A stretch of 64,000 nucleotides of DNA from Collybiopsis luxurians FD-317 M1. Its lineage: Eukaryota > Basidiomycota > Agaricomycetes > Agaricales > Omphalotaceae. Below the pieces are notes generated by a model. The model had not been told where the DNA came from. It saw only the letters and a program-made list of their open reading frames with translations, and did not search any database. Made by a program: the position numbers and the translations under genes. Where the stretch lies: contig KN834812.1 in the NCBI GenBank assembly GCA_000827265.1, forward strand, positions 143,790 through 207,789, given 5' to 3'. Shown piece by piece: positions 8,978 through 19,316 of the stretch (positions are counted from its first letter, which is position 1; each line of letters opens with the position of its first letter).

Positions 8978-11921
8978 ATGCAACCCCATAACTTGACGAG
9001 GTCTCGATCATTGCAGGATTCTATTCCCACTGCAAAAAAGCATCAGTCCCAAAATGAATCCGGTGAATATAAGTTGTAAATCCATAAATTTTTATTTTGC
9101 AACTAATGTCATCACAGCGCCAGAGTCTGTATCCGTACTATCTGGTGCATTCAATTTCAGGATTGATGGCTCACCAACTTTCAACACCGCTGGGAGAGAT
9201 GTTAATGTTCAAGTAGTAAACCAGTATTATGGTAAGATACATGTAGCTCTCCATATTTAAAATTAGGGAGGACAGTTAAGCTCATTTTAACAGGGAAAGG
9301 TGAAATTAGTCCTGGGTTAGGAATGCCAGCAGAGTCCAGAACTTCAGACCTAATTGTGTCACCCTCACAAGTTCTAATGTGTCCATCTCCCACTCAATAC
9401 TTTGTTGGATGACAAGATATCCTTGATCAACTTGTTAGGATATTCTCTGTTCCAGCTGTCCAGCAGAAAGTGGTCCCTCTTGTTGCAACTGGGGGAACTG
9501 GAAAAACACAAGTTGTACTTCAATTTGTTGCTCAAAATCATTCCGGGTCAGGCATAATTTTATTTTGGCTAGTATACTGAGATTAAAGAATTCACATAGA
9601 TTCTTAAATATATGGTTCTTTAATGCTACCTCTAAAATTGCACTCCTTGCCAATTTTAATGAGCTTGGAAAGGCACTGAGAGTTGGTGAACAAATTGAAG
9701 ATGTTAAGAAATACCTAGCGAGAACTCAAGAAAATTGGTTATGCATCTTTGATAATGCAGATGATGATAAGCTGTATATCAAAGATTACATTCCCAGTTG
9801 CAATCATGGGAATATTATCATAACAAGTAGACTTGGGGATACAATTCAAATGGCCTTTCCTGGACCTCACATGCACTTTGGTGACCTTTCCAAAGAGGAT
9901 GCTGTAGAGCTATTGTTAAAACATGCCCATGAAGAGCATTCTGAGGAGAATGAACATTTTGCAATGGAAATTGTTGATGCACTGGGGTATCATGCACTTG
10001 CTGTAGCAACTGCAGGAGCATATATTTACAAAGCCCCAATTTGTAAACTGGAGAACTACTTGGCTTATTTCAAAAGGCAGCAAACAAAGATTCTGAATTA
10101 TAGATTGAAAACAGTGGACAACTATCATGAAACTGTTTTTAGTACCTTTAAGCTCAGCTTTGATCAGCTGAGCTACTCAACTCAGTGTTTGATTCAAATC
10201 TGTGGCTACCTACATCCAGTGTCCATTCCAATAGCAATATTTACTCATGCTGCTGCATTTATTGGAGAGGATATTAGACCAGGAGATTCCAATCCACCCA
10301 CTGCTGCAATAGAATATATGAAAAAACTTTTAACACTGCTTCACAAAGAGGGTGTACTTGAAACAAGCATAGAGGAGTTGTATCAATTATGTCTTGTGTC
10401 ATATCATGAATTTAACAGGTCAATTACATTCCACCCAGTCATGCATGCATGTATTAGAGAGACTATTGAATATCAACAGGATGTAAGACAAGCAGCAATG
10501 TTAATTTTAGCACGAGCAACTCCATATAGCAAAACAGATGAGAAATTGCAGATGCAAAGAAGGCTGCTAGTTCATGCCAGTCAATTTGAGGACTCCTTGG
10601 AAGTTTTACCAACTTTGAAGGTCCAGAGCAGCTTTGCAAGAATTTTTACACATGGTGGGTTTTGGAAACAAGCTGAGAGAATAGAAGAGGTCAGACTTTT
10701 TTGGACAAAGAAAGTACTTGGGGATAACCACCCTGATACATTGAGTTCCATGGCCAATCTTGCAAGTACATACAGGTCACTTGGGAAGTTTAATGCTGCT
10801 GAACAGCTTGAGGAGGAGGTGCTTTCTTTGAGGAAGAAAGTACTTGGGGATAACCACCCTGATACATTGAATTCCATGGCCAATCTTGCCAGTACATACT
10901 GGTCACTTGGGAAGTTTAATGCTGCTGAACAGCTTGAGGAGGAGGTACTTTCTTTGTGCAAGAAAGTACTTGGGGATAACCACCCTCANNNNNNNNNNNN
11001 NNNNNNNNNNNNNNNNNNNNNNNNNNNNNNNNNNNNNNNNNNNNNNNNNNNNNNNNNNNNNNNNNNNNNNNNNNNNNNNNNNNNNNNNNNNNNNNNNNNN
11101 NNNNNNNNNNNNNNNNNNNNNNNNNNNNNNNNNNNNNNNNNNNNNNNNNNNNNNNNNNNNNNNNNNNNNNNNNNNNNNNNNNNNNNNNNNNNNNNNNNNN
11201 NNNNNNNNNNNNNNNNNNNNNNNNNNNNNNNNNNNNNNNNNNNNNNNNNNNNNNNNNNNNNNNNNNNNNNNNNNNNNNNNNNNNNNNNNNNNNNNNNNNN
11301 NNNNNNNNNNNNNNNNNNNNNNNNNNNNNNNNNNNNNNNNNNNNNNNNNNNNNNNNNNNNNNNNNNNNNNNNNNNNNNNNNNNNNNNNNNNNNNNNNNNN
11401 NNNNNNNNNNNNNNNNNNNNNNNNNNNNNNNNNNNNNNNNNNNNNNNNNNNNNNNNNNNNNNNNNNNNNNNNNNNNNNNNNNNNNNNNNNNNNNNNNNNN
11501 NNNNNNNNNNNNNNNNNNNNNNNNNNNNNNNNNNNNNNNNNNNNNNNNNNNNNNNNNNNNNNNNNNNNNNNNNNNNNNNNNNNNNNNNNNNNNNNNNNNN
11601 NNNNNNNNNNNNNNNNNNNNNNNNNNNNNNNNNGCTGAACAACTTGAGGAGGAGGTGCTTTCTTTGAGGAAGAAAGTACTTGGGGATAACCACCCTGATA
11701 CATTGAGTTCTATGGCCAATCTTGCAAGTACATACAGGTCACTTGGGAAGCTTAATGCTGCTGAACAGCTTCAGGAGGAGGTGCTTTCTTTGAGGAAGGA
11801 AGTACTTGGGGATAACCACCCTGATACATTGAATTCCATGGCCAATCTTGCAAGTACATACAGGTCACTTGGGAAGTTTAATGCTGCTGAACAGCTTGAA
11901 GAGGAGGTGTTTTCTCACTAA
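8978..11921 (+). CDS. NB-ARC/TPR STAND (NLR-like) protein; in-frame TGA and assembly gap
   Basis: Signal-transduction ATPase with numerous domains, the architecture used in fungal non-self recognition and programmed cell death. Exons: 8978-9062, 9118-9231, 9294-9546, 9600-gap. The N-terminus carries the short motif FNFRIDGSPTFNTAGRD typical of basidiomycete STAND proteins. It is followed by the NB-ARC lead PSPTQYFVG, Walker A GGTGKTQ (about 9502), NIWFFNATSK, Walker B WLCIFDNADD (about 9739), the NIIITSR sensor (about 9813) and LGYHALAVATAGAYI in place of GLPL. After a helical linker come 42-residue kinesin-light-chain-type TPR repeats (LGDNHPDTLxSMANLASTYR). The protein stops at 11919-11921 inside a repeat. 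Intron phases agree across all visible joins. One codon is lethal: TGA at 9410-9412, where relatives have Arg after YFVG. The reading frame after the gap differs from that before it, but gap length is an estimate, so this proves nothing. Probably a pseudogene or a null allele. Confidence 0.8.
10715..11921 (+). repeat. Tandem 126 bp TPR-coding repeats, interrupted by a gap
   Basis: The word tacttgggga recurs at 10715, 10841 and 10967, then after the gap at 11677 and 11803, exactly 126 bp apart within each side. Each unit encodes one 42-residue TPR. Units differ at only a few bases, mostly in the AACAGCTTGAGGAGG and TTTGAGGAAGAAAG parts. Such near-identity points to recent expansion or gene conversion, as described for repeat domains of fungal NLR-like genes. 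Two units plus the start of a third precede the gap, and part of one plus two follow it. Confidence 0.9.
10989..11633. other. Assembly gap (645 N) inside the TPR array
   Basis: A run of 645 N. The distance between repeat landmarks across it (10967 to 11677, 710 bp) is not a multiple of 126, so the printed length is an estimate and the true repeat number is unknown. Confidence 0.98.
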
Positions 11922-12164
11922 ACCTAGCTTTCCCTTTCCTTTCATGCATTTGTAATTTTGCAGGAATGCAGACCCAAGAGACAAAAATGTTACATTCACT
12001 GTGATTGCACAAGAGAGTGTATTTCACCATTTTGAGCAGTTTAACAGGTGGTGTGACCTGTGACCCTCCTGTCAAAATTCTAATTCTGGCAACCCCTTCT
12101 ATGCATTTTTTAAGTATGTAGAGTACCTTACTCACTGAACCAGCAGCACATCAGGAAAAATATC
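11922..12164. other. Region downstream of the TPR gene, no gene seen
   Basis: AT-rich sequence between the stop codon at 11921 and the foldback element. No ORF or recognisable element. Confidence 0.4.
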
Positions 12165-12365
12165 TACAGCCTTGGCTACCAGGAGACACCTCCCATATCC
12201 TAGGGTATCTTGAAATCCTCAGGAAAATTAAAATTACCCTCAGGAAGCCTGGTGGCCCTGGGCTTCCCTGGGCTTCCCTGGAGAAGCCTGATCAGCCTAG
12301 GATTGGGGGGTGGAGGGGGGTGTCTCCTTGCAGCCTGCACTATATGTAGTTTTCCTGACTGGCAC
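12165..12365. repeat. Foldback (palindromic) element, about 0.2 kb
   Basis: The left arm contains ggagacacctccc and catatcctagg; the right arm contains cctaggattggggg and ggggtgtctcc, i.e. the two arms are imperfect inverse complements around a Pro-codon-like CCTGGGCTTCCC centre. No coding capacity. It resembles the other foldback at 12781-12986 in style (CCTAGG plus a GGGGG run) but not in its ends. Confidence 0.55.
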
Positions 12366-12780
12366 ACAATAATTTTTTTGGACAAAATAAAATTAACTTC
12401 AGAAATCTGTTTAAAATCCAGGGACTGGTCAGCAAAAATTCAGCACTGACTGATTGAGTCCTGTGAATGCTAGGACATTTCAAAATAAGTGGGTGCTGTG
12501 TGACTTGTGACTGCTGAAGTGCTTGAAATGGTACAATATGCTAGTCAATTAAGCACAGCTAAATCTAAATCCAGGGTTCCAGGAGATCATGTGTCCATGG
12601 TCCAGGTAACCCATATGTTTTTACTATTCCATTTGCATTGCAGCAGAGTTGGTAGATGAATGAGTAGGAGCAACAGTGGCAGATACTCCCACTGTGTAGG
12701 AACTATTTTCATCAAAACAGCAATAGTCCTGAACTAATATATGGTGCATGAAGTTAACTACATATAGGGATAGATTGCTA
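12366..12780. other. AT-rich spacer between two foldback elements
   Basis: No gene or distinctive motif seen. Confidence 0.4.
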
Positions 12781-12986
12781 CATCAGCAAAACTAGTCCTC
12801 AGTCAAGGTTGTCCAGGGACACCCCCCATATGTTAGGCAGCTTTGAGGTGCCCTGGGATCTCTGGGCATCTCTGGAGTGCTCTCAGAGATGCTCAGAGAG
12901 GCCCAGAGATCCCAGGGCACCTCAAAGCTGCCTAGGATTTGGGGGGCATCCCTGGACAACCTGGGCTGTAGGTATTTTTGCTGATG
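12781..12986. mobile_element. Foldback MITE with TA flanks (206 bp)
   Basis: The two halves are long inverted repeats. The left half begins catcagcaaaa, then aggttgtccaggga and ctttgaggtgccctgggat. The right half mirrors these as atcccagggcacctcaaag, tccctggacaacct and tttttgctgatg. TA lies directly outside both ends (12779-12780 and 12987-12988), consistent with a TA target-site duplication as in Tc1/mariner-type MITEs. An internally deleted relative sits at 62326-62394. Confidence 0.7.
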
Positions 12987-14984
12987 TATTCACAGCAGTG
13001 CATTATAAGTTCCATCCAGAGTGTGTCAATTTCAACCCCATGCCTATTGACCTTTGGTTTTTTTCTGTAATACAGATATCTACAGATTTTCCTATGGATC
13101 ATTGGCACCTTAATTCTTCAAATAAATTACATGAAAACTGCTCTACTCAACTTGTATATATACTAACTACTTACTCCCCTATTTCAAGCATTCAAATTTC
13201 ATTTTCTAATTCATCCCACAATTTTCAGGAAAAATATTGCACAATTTAACTCAGTTCTGACTTAGTGCTAGTAGCTTGCGAGTTGCTAGGGTGAGCTAGT
13301 TTGAGCAACATCCTGATTGAAGCATTGAAACAAACACCACTGCTAAACTTGTCGGGCTTATAACAAACTCATTCACTTGGAGCACAAAACCCATTATCAA
13401 AATGAAATTCTTGTCTTAGGATTCTGGGGATCAATTGTGCATATGATTCCTTCATTGGAATAAACCACATTGATATCTCTTGAATTTCCCCTTCATTAGG
13501 GTGTTCTGTCTTCAAGACAAACCTCTGAAAACTGCAAGCAACAAAAAAGGCATTTTCTAGCTTGAGAAAGCCATGATTTGTGAACCAAAAAACAATTGTT
13601 GAGCTTGTCTGATAAATCTGAGGACTCATTGGAACAAACCACTTTGATATCTCTTGAATTTCCCCTTCTTGTTCCAATTAATGCATGTCATGTATGATGA
13701 ACCAGCCAGCAGACATGCTAATAGTCAAAACCTATTTACAGCAACATAAACCTCTTGCTTCTGATACTGGTAAGTCTAACAGGTGTCTAAATTGGCCAGT
13801 AGACACACATTGTAGTCAGGATTGGACACATGTACATGTATATTACAAAACCGGCATGACAGATTAAACCAGCAAACATGCATCAATCAATAAATGATCT
13901 TAGGATGCATGTCATATGTTCATCTTGCCACAAGATGTGTATCTTAACTGCTGATCAGTTCAAGATGTGTCCCCTGATAAGCAGCGAGCTAAGGTGATGG
14001 CAAAACCAAACACCTGACACTCAACACACTAAGCTCAAGGGGAACTATAGTCAATATTTACTAAGTAAAACCAAAAGGGGGGGGGGGTTGTTTGTAGTAG
14101 TAGTAGTGCTAAATCCAATTGACAAGTTTAAACAACAATCCAAAACACAACACACACACAAACACAATAAGTAATACCTAATAAAACACCAAAACACAAT
14201 CTAGAACACTGAAGCTATAGACTAATTCCAATGCTAGTGTATTACCTAGCAATAGAGGGGGGCATCCAAAGCTTGCCTCTTTTCCCTTGTCCCAGCCTCC
14301 TTTTATATGCATGGGATTTGATTCCTATCAATTCTTGGTGCAAGTTTCATAGAAATCCCTCAAAACATCACTGCTGCGCAGCCTGATATTGTCATAGTAA
14401 TCACCATCAGAATTAATACTCTGGTTCCCATCAACCCTGCTACTCCACTTTCTGATGCTCAGCCACAAGTTCCAGACCTGTCCAGACCTGACTGCATAGC
14501 CCTGCAAGATGCTGTGATGGTTTGTATTGAACCATTGATGCTGCTGTCGCCATTCCACTGTTAGACTTTTTATAGTGAGTTTGTATATTAACAATTTATA
14601 GACTTGTAGTTGTCTCTTGATGAGGAGCTAAAAGCTCAAAAAGTCATGGTACAACCATAGTCATATCAGCCCCTCCATAATATACATTAGTCAATGGGTA
14701 AACTGGGCCAGTAGACATGTGTTCCAATTAATGCATGATCATGTATGATGAACTGGCCAGCAGACATGCTATTTAGCTAATTTGCTGGGAACATTGAATG
14801 TGTCATTCATGTATATGAAAAACATAATGCAGCATAACATGCCATGTGACTAAATACAATCATTACTATTGATAATTGCCAAAACATGCGCATATTGATG
14901 GCATGCTGCATAATTGGCATGCCATTCAACTAATACACTCAATATAGTATTACTGAACTGCTGAAATGACATGCGGCAATGCTA
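12987..14984. other. AT-rich repeat-filled region, no intact gene
   Basis: Contains a 50 bp direct repeat (13453-13502 and 13627-13676, sharing gatatctcttgaatttcccc), another direct repeat pair about 1.05 kb apart (from 13674 and from 14721, sharing the words ttccaattaatgcatg and agcagacatgct), a poly-G run followed by a short TAG microsatellite near 14075-14105 and an AC-rich tract near 14140-14170. These are probably fragments of old transposons or LTRs. No protein could be recognised. Confidence 0.5.
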
Positions 14985-15080
14985 TATAAGCTGGGGACTT
15001 GATCTCAAGTTCCCCAGTTTGAGTATTTATTATTGTCTATTACTTTGTTGTACATATAAGCTCCACTATCATCACCAGTC
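14985..15080 (+). promoter_or_regulatory. TATA box with downstream hairpin, LTR-like leader
   Basis: CTATATAAGC at about 14983-14992 is followed at once by ggggacttgatctcaagttcccc-type inverted repeat arms (ggggacttga and tcaagttcccc), then AT-rich sequence up to the first recognisable pol codons at 15081. This arrangement resembles the U3/R junction of a fungal LTR. It does not match the LTR-like sequence downstream of the pol (17805-18370), so it may belong to another element. Confidence 0.35.
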
Positions 15081-17770
15081 TTCTTTGTAAAAAAGAAAGA
15101 TGGAAAGCTCCATTTTGTCCAGGACTATTGCAAGCTCAATCAATTCACCATCAAAAACCACTACCCCCTACCACTTGTGGTTGACATCATTAGTCATCTT
15201 CAGGGTGCACGCTACTTCACTAAATTTGACATTTGCTGGGGATACAATAACATACAGATCAAGCAAGGTGATGAGTGGAAAGCTGCATTCTCTACCAACT
15301 GTGGCCTGTTTGAGCCTAACATCATGTTCTTTGGCCTTACCAACTCACTGGCTACATTTCAAGCACTGATGAACTCGATCTTTGCAGATCTTATAGCAGC
15401 AGGAAAAGTGGCAGTATATCTGGATGACATCCTTATCTTCAGTGGCCAGCTAGATGAACACTGGGAAGTAGTCTGTGAAGTCCTGGCCAGACTCCAGAAG
15501 AATGACCTCTATCTACAGCCAGAAAAGTGTGAGTTTGAACAAGAGCAGATTGAGTATCTAGGGCTGGTAATATGGGAAGGGGAGGTAAGGATGGACCCAG
15601 TAAAAGTAGCAGCTGTCCACCAACCCCCTGGAATCTTTGTGAATTATGAGGGTTTCTGGGGTTTGCTAACTTTTACTGCTGATTCATACATGACTTTGCT
15701 AGGATAGCCCGTCTCTTAAATGACCTAACCAAAAAGAATATTGGCTTTGACTGGGGAATGCAACAACAAGAAGCATTTGAGACACTACGTATGGCATTCA
15801 CTTCTGCACCAATACTAACACTTTGGGATCCAGACAAGCTGACGTGGGTTGAAGTAGATGCATCTGGATATGCAACTGGTGAGGCACTTTTCCAGAAACA
15901 GGATGATGGCCAGTGGCACCCTGTTGCTTTTTGCTCTGCTTCCATGCAGGCAGCAGAGCAGAACTACAAGATCTATGATCAGGAGATGCTAGCAGTAATT
16001 GAGGCATTAAAAGACTGGAGAAGTTTCCTGGAAGGCTCCCCTCAACCATTCAAAATTGTCACTGATCACTCCAATTTAGAGTTTTGGTGGACAGCACAAG
16101 ACCTTAGCTGACGCCAGGCCTGATGGGCACTCTGGCTTTCTTGATTTGATTTCTGCATGGTACATTGACCAGGCAAGGCAAACACCCAGGCAGATGTTCT
16201 ATCCCATATGGCACACTACCAGGTTTCAGATAATGAGGACAACCGACAACAGACTGTCCTCAAGCCTGAGCACTTCACCCAAGTTGCTGCCACCATTCTA
16301 TGCAATCCACTGGAAGATAAGATCTGGAATGCTTCACAAAGGGAGGCACAGGTATTGGAAGGGTTGGAAGAATTGAAGAAGAGGGGACTACAATGGCTAG
16401 TAAATGGGACTGCAGAGTGGGAAGAGGACAATGGACTGGTCTACCACTGGGGATGGGTGTATGTACTGCCAGACAATGGACTATGCACTGAAGTTCTCCA
16501 ACAATGCCATGACAATCCCTCTGCCGGCCACCCAGGACTCCACAGCACCCTTGATCTTGTCAGCACCCATTTCTGGTGGCCCACTATGCAATCCTTTGTA
16601 GAAAAGTATGTTGAGGGATGCAAAACCTGTGCAAGGAAAAAGATCCAATGGCATCCTCATGCAGTAATACAACCACTTGACATTCTAGCTGGGTTATGGG
16701 AGGAAGTGGGGGTAGACCTAATCACTCAGCTCCCCAGGTCTAATGGATATGATGCCATCCTAGTATGCACAGATCTTTTTGGCAAACAGATCCACGCTAT
16801 CCCCTGCACAACCAATATCACTGCTGAAGGTGTGGCAGATATCTACTACCGAGAAATCTTCTGCCTCCATGGCCTCCCCCTACGCTTCATATCAGATCAG
16901 GGACCCCAGTTCTCAGCAAAGCTTATGTGATCCCTCCTCTCCCATTTAGGCATCAGATCAAATCTAACATCTGGATACCACCCACAGGCTAATGGACAAA
17001 CTGAATGTGCAAACCAGGAAGTAGAGAAGTACCTTCGCTTATATGTTGGGCGACGACAGGATGACTGGGCAGAACACTTGCCTATGGCTGAATTTGTAAT
17101 CAATTCCTGCACATACTCAGCTCTTGGGATGTCACCATTTGAAGTCACATACAGCTATCTCCCACTTTTCAATATCCCAGTAGGTCAGCGCAGTGGAATG
17201 TCAGGGGTAGATGACTGCATTCAGATCTTGCAAGAGGCACAGCAGGATGCAGGAGCAGCATTACACCTAGGGAAGAAGCAGCAGAAGGAAGGTTATGAGA
17301 GGGGAAAGCGAAAGGCCCATCAATTCAAGGAGGGAGATCTCATATGGCTAAGTGTGGAGGACATTAATCTCCAGCTCTCAAGTGAGAAACTTGGAGAGCG
17401 CCAACTGGGACCATTTAAAATTCTCCAAAAAATCGGACCCCTTGACTACTGGCTGGACCTACCCCTTTCCCTCAATCGACTACACCCCATATTCCATGTT
17501 GATAAACTCTACCCTTGGAAAGGCAATTATATTAATGGGGAAATTCCAATGCCACCAGAGCCAATTTACTTGGAGGAAGAGGATGAGCCTGAGTATGAAG
17601 TAGAAGAGGTATTGGATAGCCATATTCGGTGGAAGAGAATGGAATATCTGGTAAAGTGGAAAGGGTACAATGCAGGACATAACTCCTGGGAACCAGCCCA
17701 AAACTTGGAACACACTCCACAAATGGTACAAAAATTTCACAGGAAACATCCAAACGCACCAAAAATTTGA
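15081..17770 (+). mobile_element. Ty3/Gypsy chromovirus pol remnant (RT, RNase H, integrase, chromodomain)
   Basis: 5'-truncated: the reading starts at FFVKKKDG in the reverse transcriptase, so gag, protease and the RT N-terminus are absent. Visible in order: RT with the YLDD active-site motif (about 15418); RNase H with VDASG, QEML and TDHSN; an integrase zinc domain H-x7-H...CxxC (about 16510-16640); integrase core with VDLITQ, SDQGPQF and ECANQE; and a C-terminal chromodomain (YEVEEVLDSHIRW to NSWEP). The RT part is in one frame up to about 15625; a one-base shift moves the rest to a second frame that runs to TGA-free coding end at 17768-17770. In this second frame there are seven premature stops, all TGA (15647, 15680, 16109, 16121, 16142, 16166, 16928), each at a position that is Arg (or another CGA-compatible residue) in the family. 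Inactive; may be a donor or target of silencing. Confidence 0.93.
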
Positions 17771-18370
17771 CCATCAAGGGCAATGGTCTTAAGGAGGGGG
17801 GTAATGTCGTAAAGCTGGTACAAACATCTATTCCTAACCCCTATTCATTTCTCTTTTACTATACATCTTTCACATGACCGCATTTATGACTAACTTTCAT
17901 ATCAATACCTTTTGGACATACAACTCCTCCCTATCTCCACTCCACACAGTATCATTGTTCTTTTTCTATTTCATTCCCACTGTCATTGTTTTATTAATGA
18001 ACTGTCCTTGTTTCTCTTCTCGCATCTGTCACACGACCACATGCTCCATACCTTTTATTCTCGTAGCTGTCACTTAGCTATTGTCTTCCAGTAGCATTAG
18101 TTTCTTGTCTTATCCTCCAGTAGCATTAGTCTCTCTTACAGCTTACTACAGTATATATACCTACCACCTGTAACCTGAGTCCCCATCTTGACCTCTCTGT
18201 CAATTGGGACCAGGTGAGTATCCTGCTTGTACCAGTAGACTATTTAATTAACTCTGTCGATTGGGACCAGACTTTGCCTGAACTGATTACTGTGCTCTTG
18301 AAAGTCACTCCACTGTAAACTGCTTTGTGACACTCTCCAAGTACCTAATTGTGCAGAACCCCTATAACAT
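17771..18370 (+). repeat. Polypurine tract and 3' LTR-like sequence of the Gypsy element
   Basis: Shortly after the pol stop, a purine run (aaggaggggggtaa, 17791-17804) fits a polypurine tract. The next bases, TGTCGTAAAG at 17805, are the expected LTR start. A TATA-like motif (agtatatatacc) lies at about 18148. The LTR end is unclear; ctataaca at about 18368 is a possible end, giving about 565 bp. No 5' LTR partner is visible, so boundaries and target duplication cannot be confirmed. Confidence 0.5.
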
Positions 18371-19316
18371 CAGCTAACAATTATCAATTGCACTTACTGT
18401 TGTTCTCTTGTCTACAAATAACAGTACAACAGTACAATACCTATTCATTTAGATAGGTAAGACTAATGCAACACTGTTTAACTAATAAGTTCCATACTAC
18501 AATAGATCCCTTAAGCCATTGTTTACACATAGCAATCCTAATTCCAATTAATATCTATTCAACCTGAACACCGAGTACAGTGTCCTTACACTCAAGGATG
18601 GGAATTGATGTACATTGAGATGGAAAAGTCTGTAGATGTAACTTGTTGTTGCACAAATGATGTCAGCTTAGCCTGCAAAATAATGGGTAAGACAAGGAGG
18701 AGGAAGAAGATAGATACTTATGCATTCCAATGCTTTTTCTGCCCATGGGTGGTTTGAGGGTTTGGGGTTGATATTTTAGATTTACTACAAATTTTCTTTG
18801 CAAGGATTGACTCACCAAAGGTCACAAGAACAGGGTCAGTCCGTGGAAGTAGACCATTCAGATAGGACAGGATAGGATATTAAATAATTCTGGGGAGGTC
18901 CAATTCCTGAACAACCTGTTTACCGTACTACTAGTCATTACAATACTCTCATTGTACAATATACAGCTATGGAACACACACTCCTATTACAGGGGGGGCA
19001 AGATACACACTTGACATGCATGAGATACTAGCCAAGGATTAGCTCACACCCCTCATGATGTATTCTTCCCTGCCTCAGACATGCATCATGAAGAACAGGT
19101 GTTCATACTATCACCCAATGGAAAAGGAAGGGCTCCAAAGAATGTCAGGGTAAACCAAACCTCCAATACAGGTGTAACTACACTGCAACCAAAGGTCAGG
19201 AAAGCTTGGACTACTCTTAAAGTGCACCTTCCTCACTAACAGAGGCAAAAACCCACATTACCATGTGTGAATTGGTGCACCAACAGTCCTGGGTGAAGCT
19301 GAGCAACTCCTGAACT

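Noticed and set aside
10886..11703. Long open frames running across the N gap in several frames
   Set aside because: They are created by translating N as X; only the TPR frame has real sequence on both sides.
8978..11921. Frame difference before and after the gap as a true frameshift
   Set aside because: The gap length is arbitrary (not a multiple of the 126 bp unit), so the frames cannot be compared.
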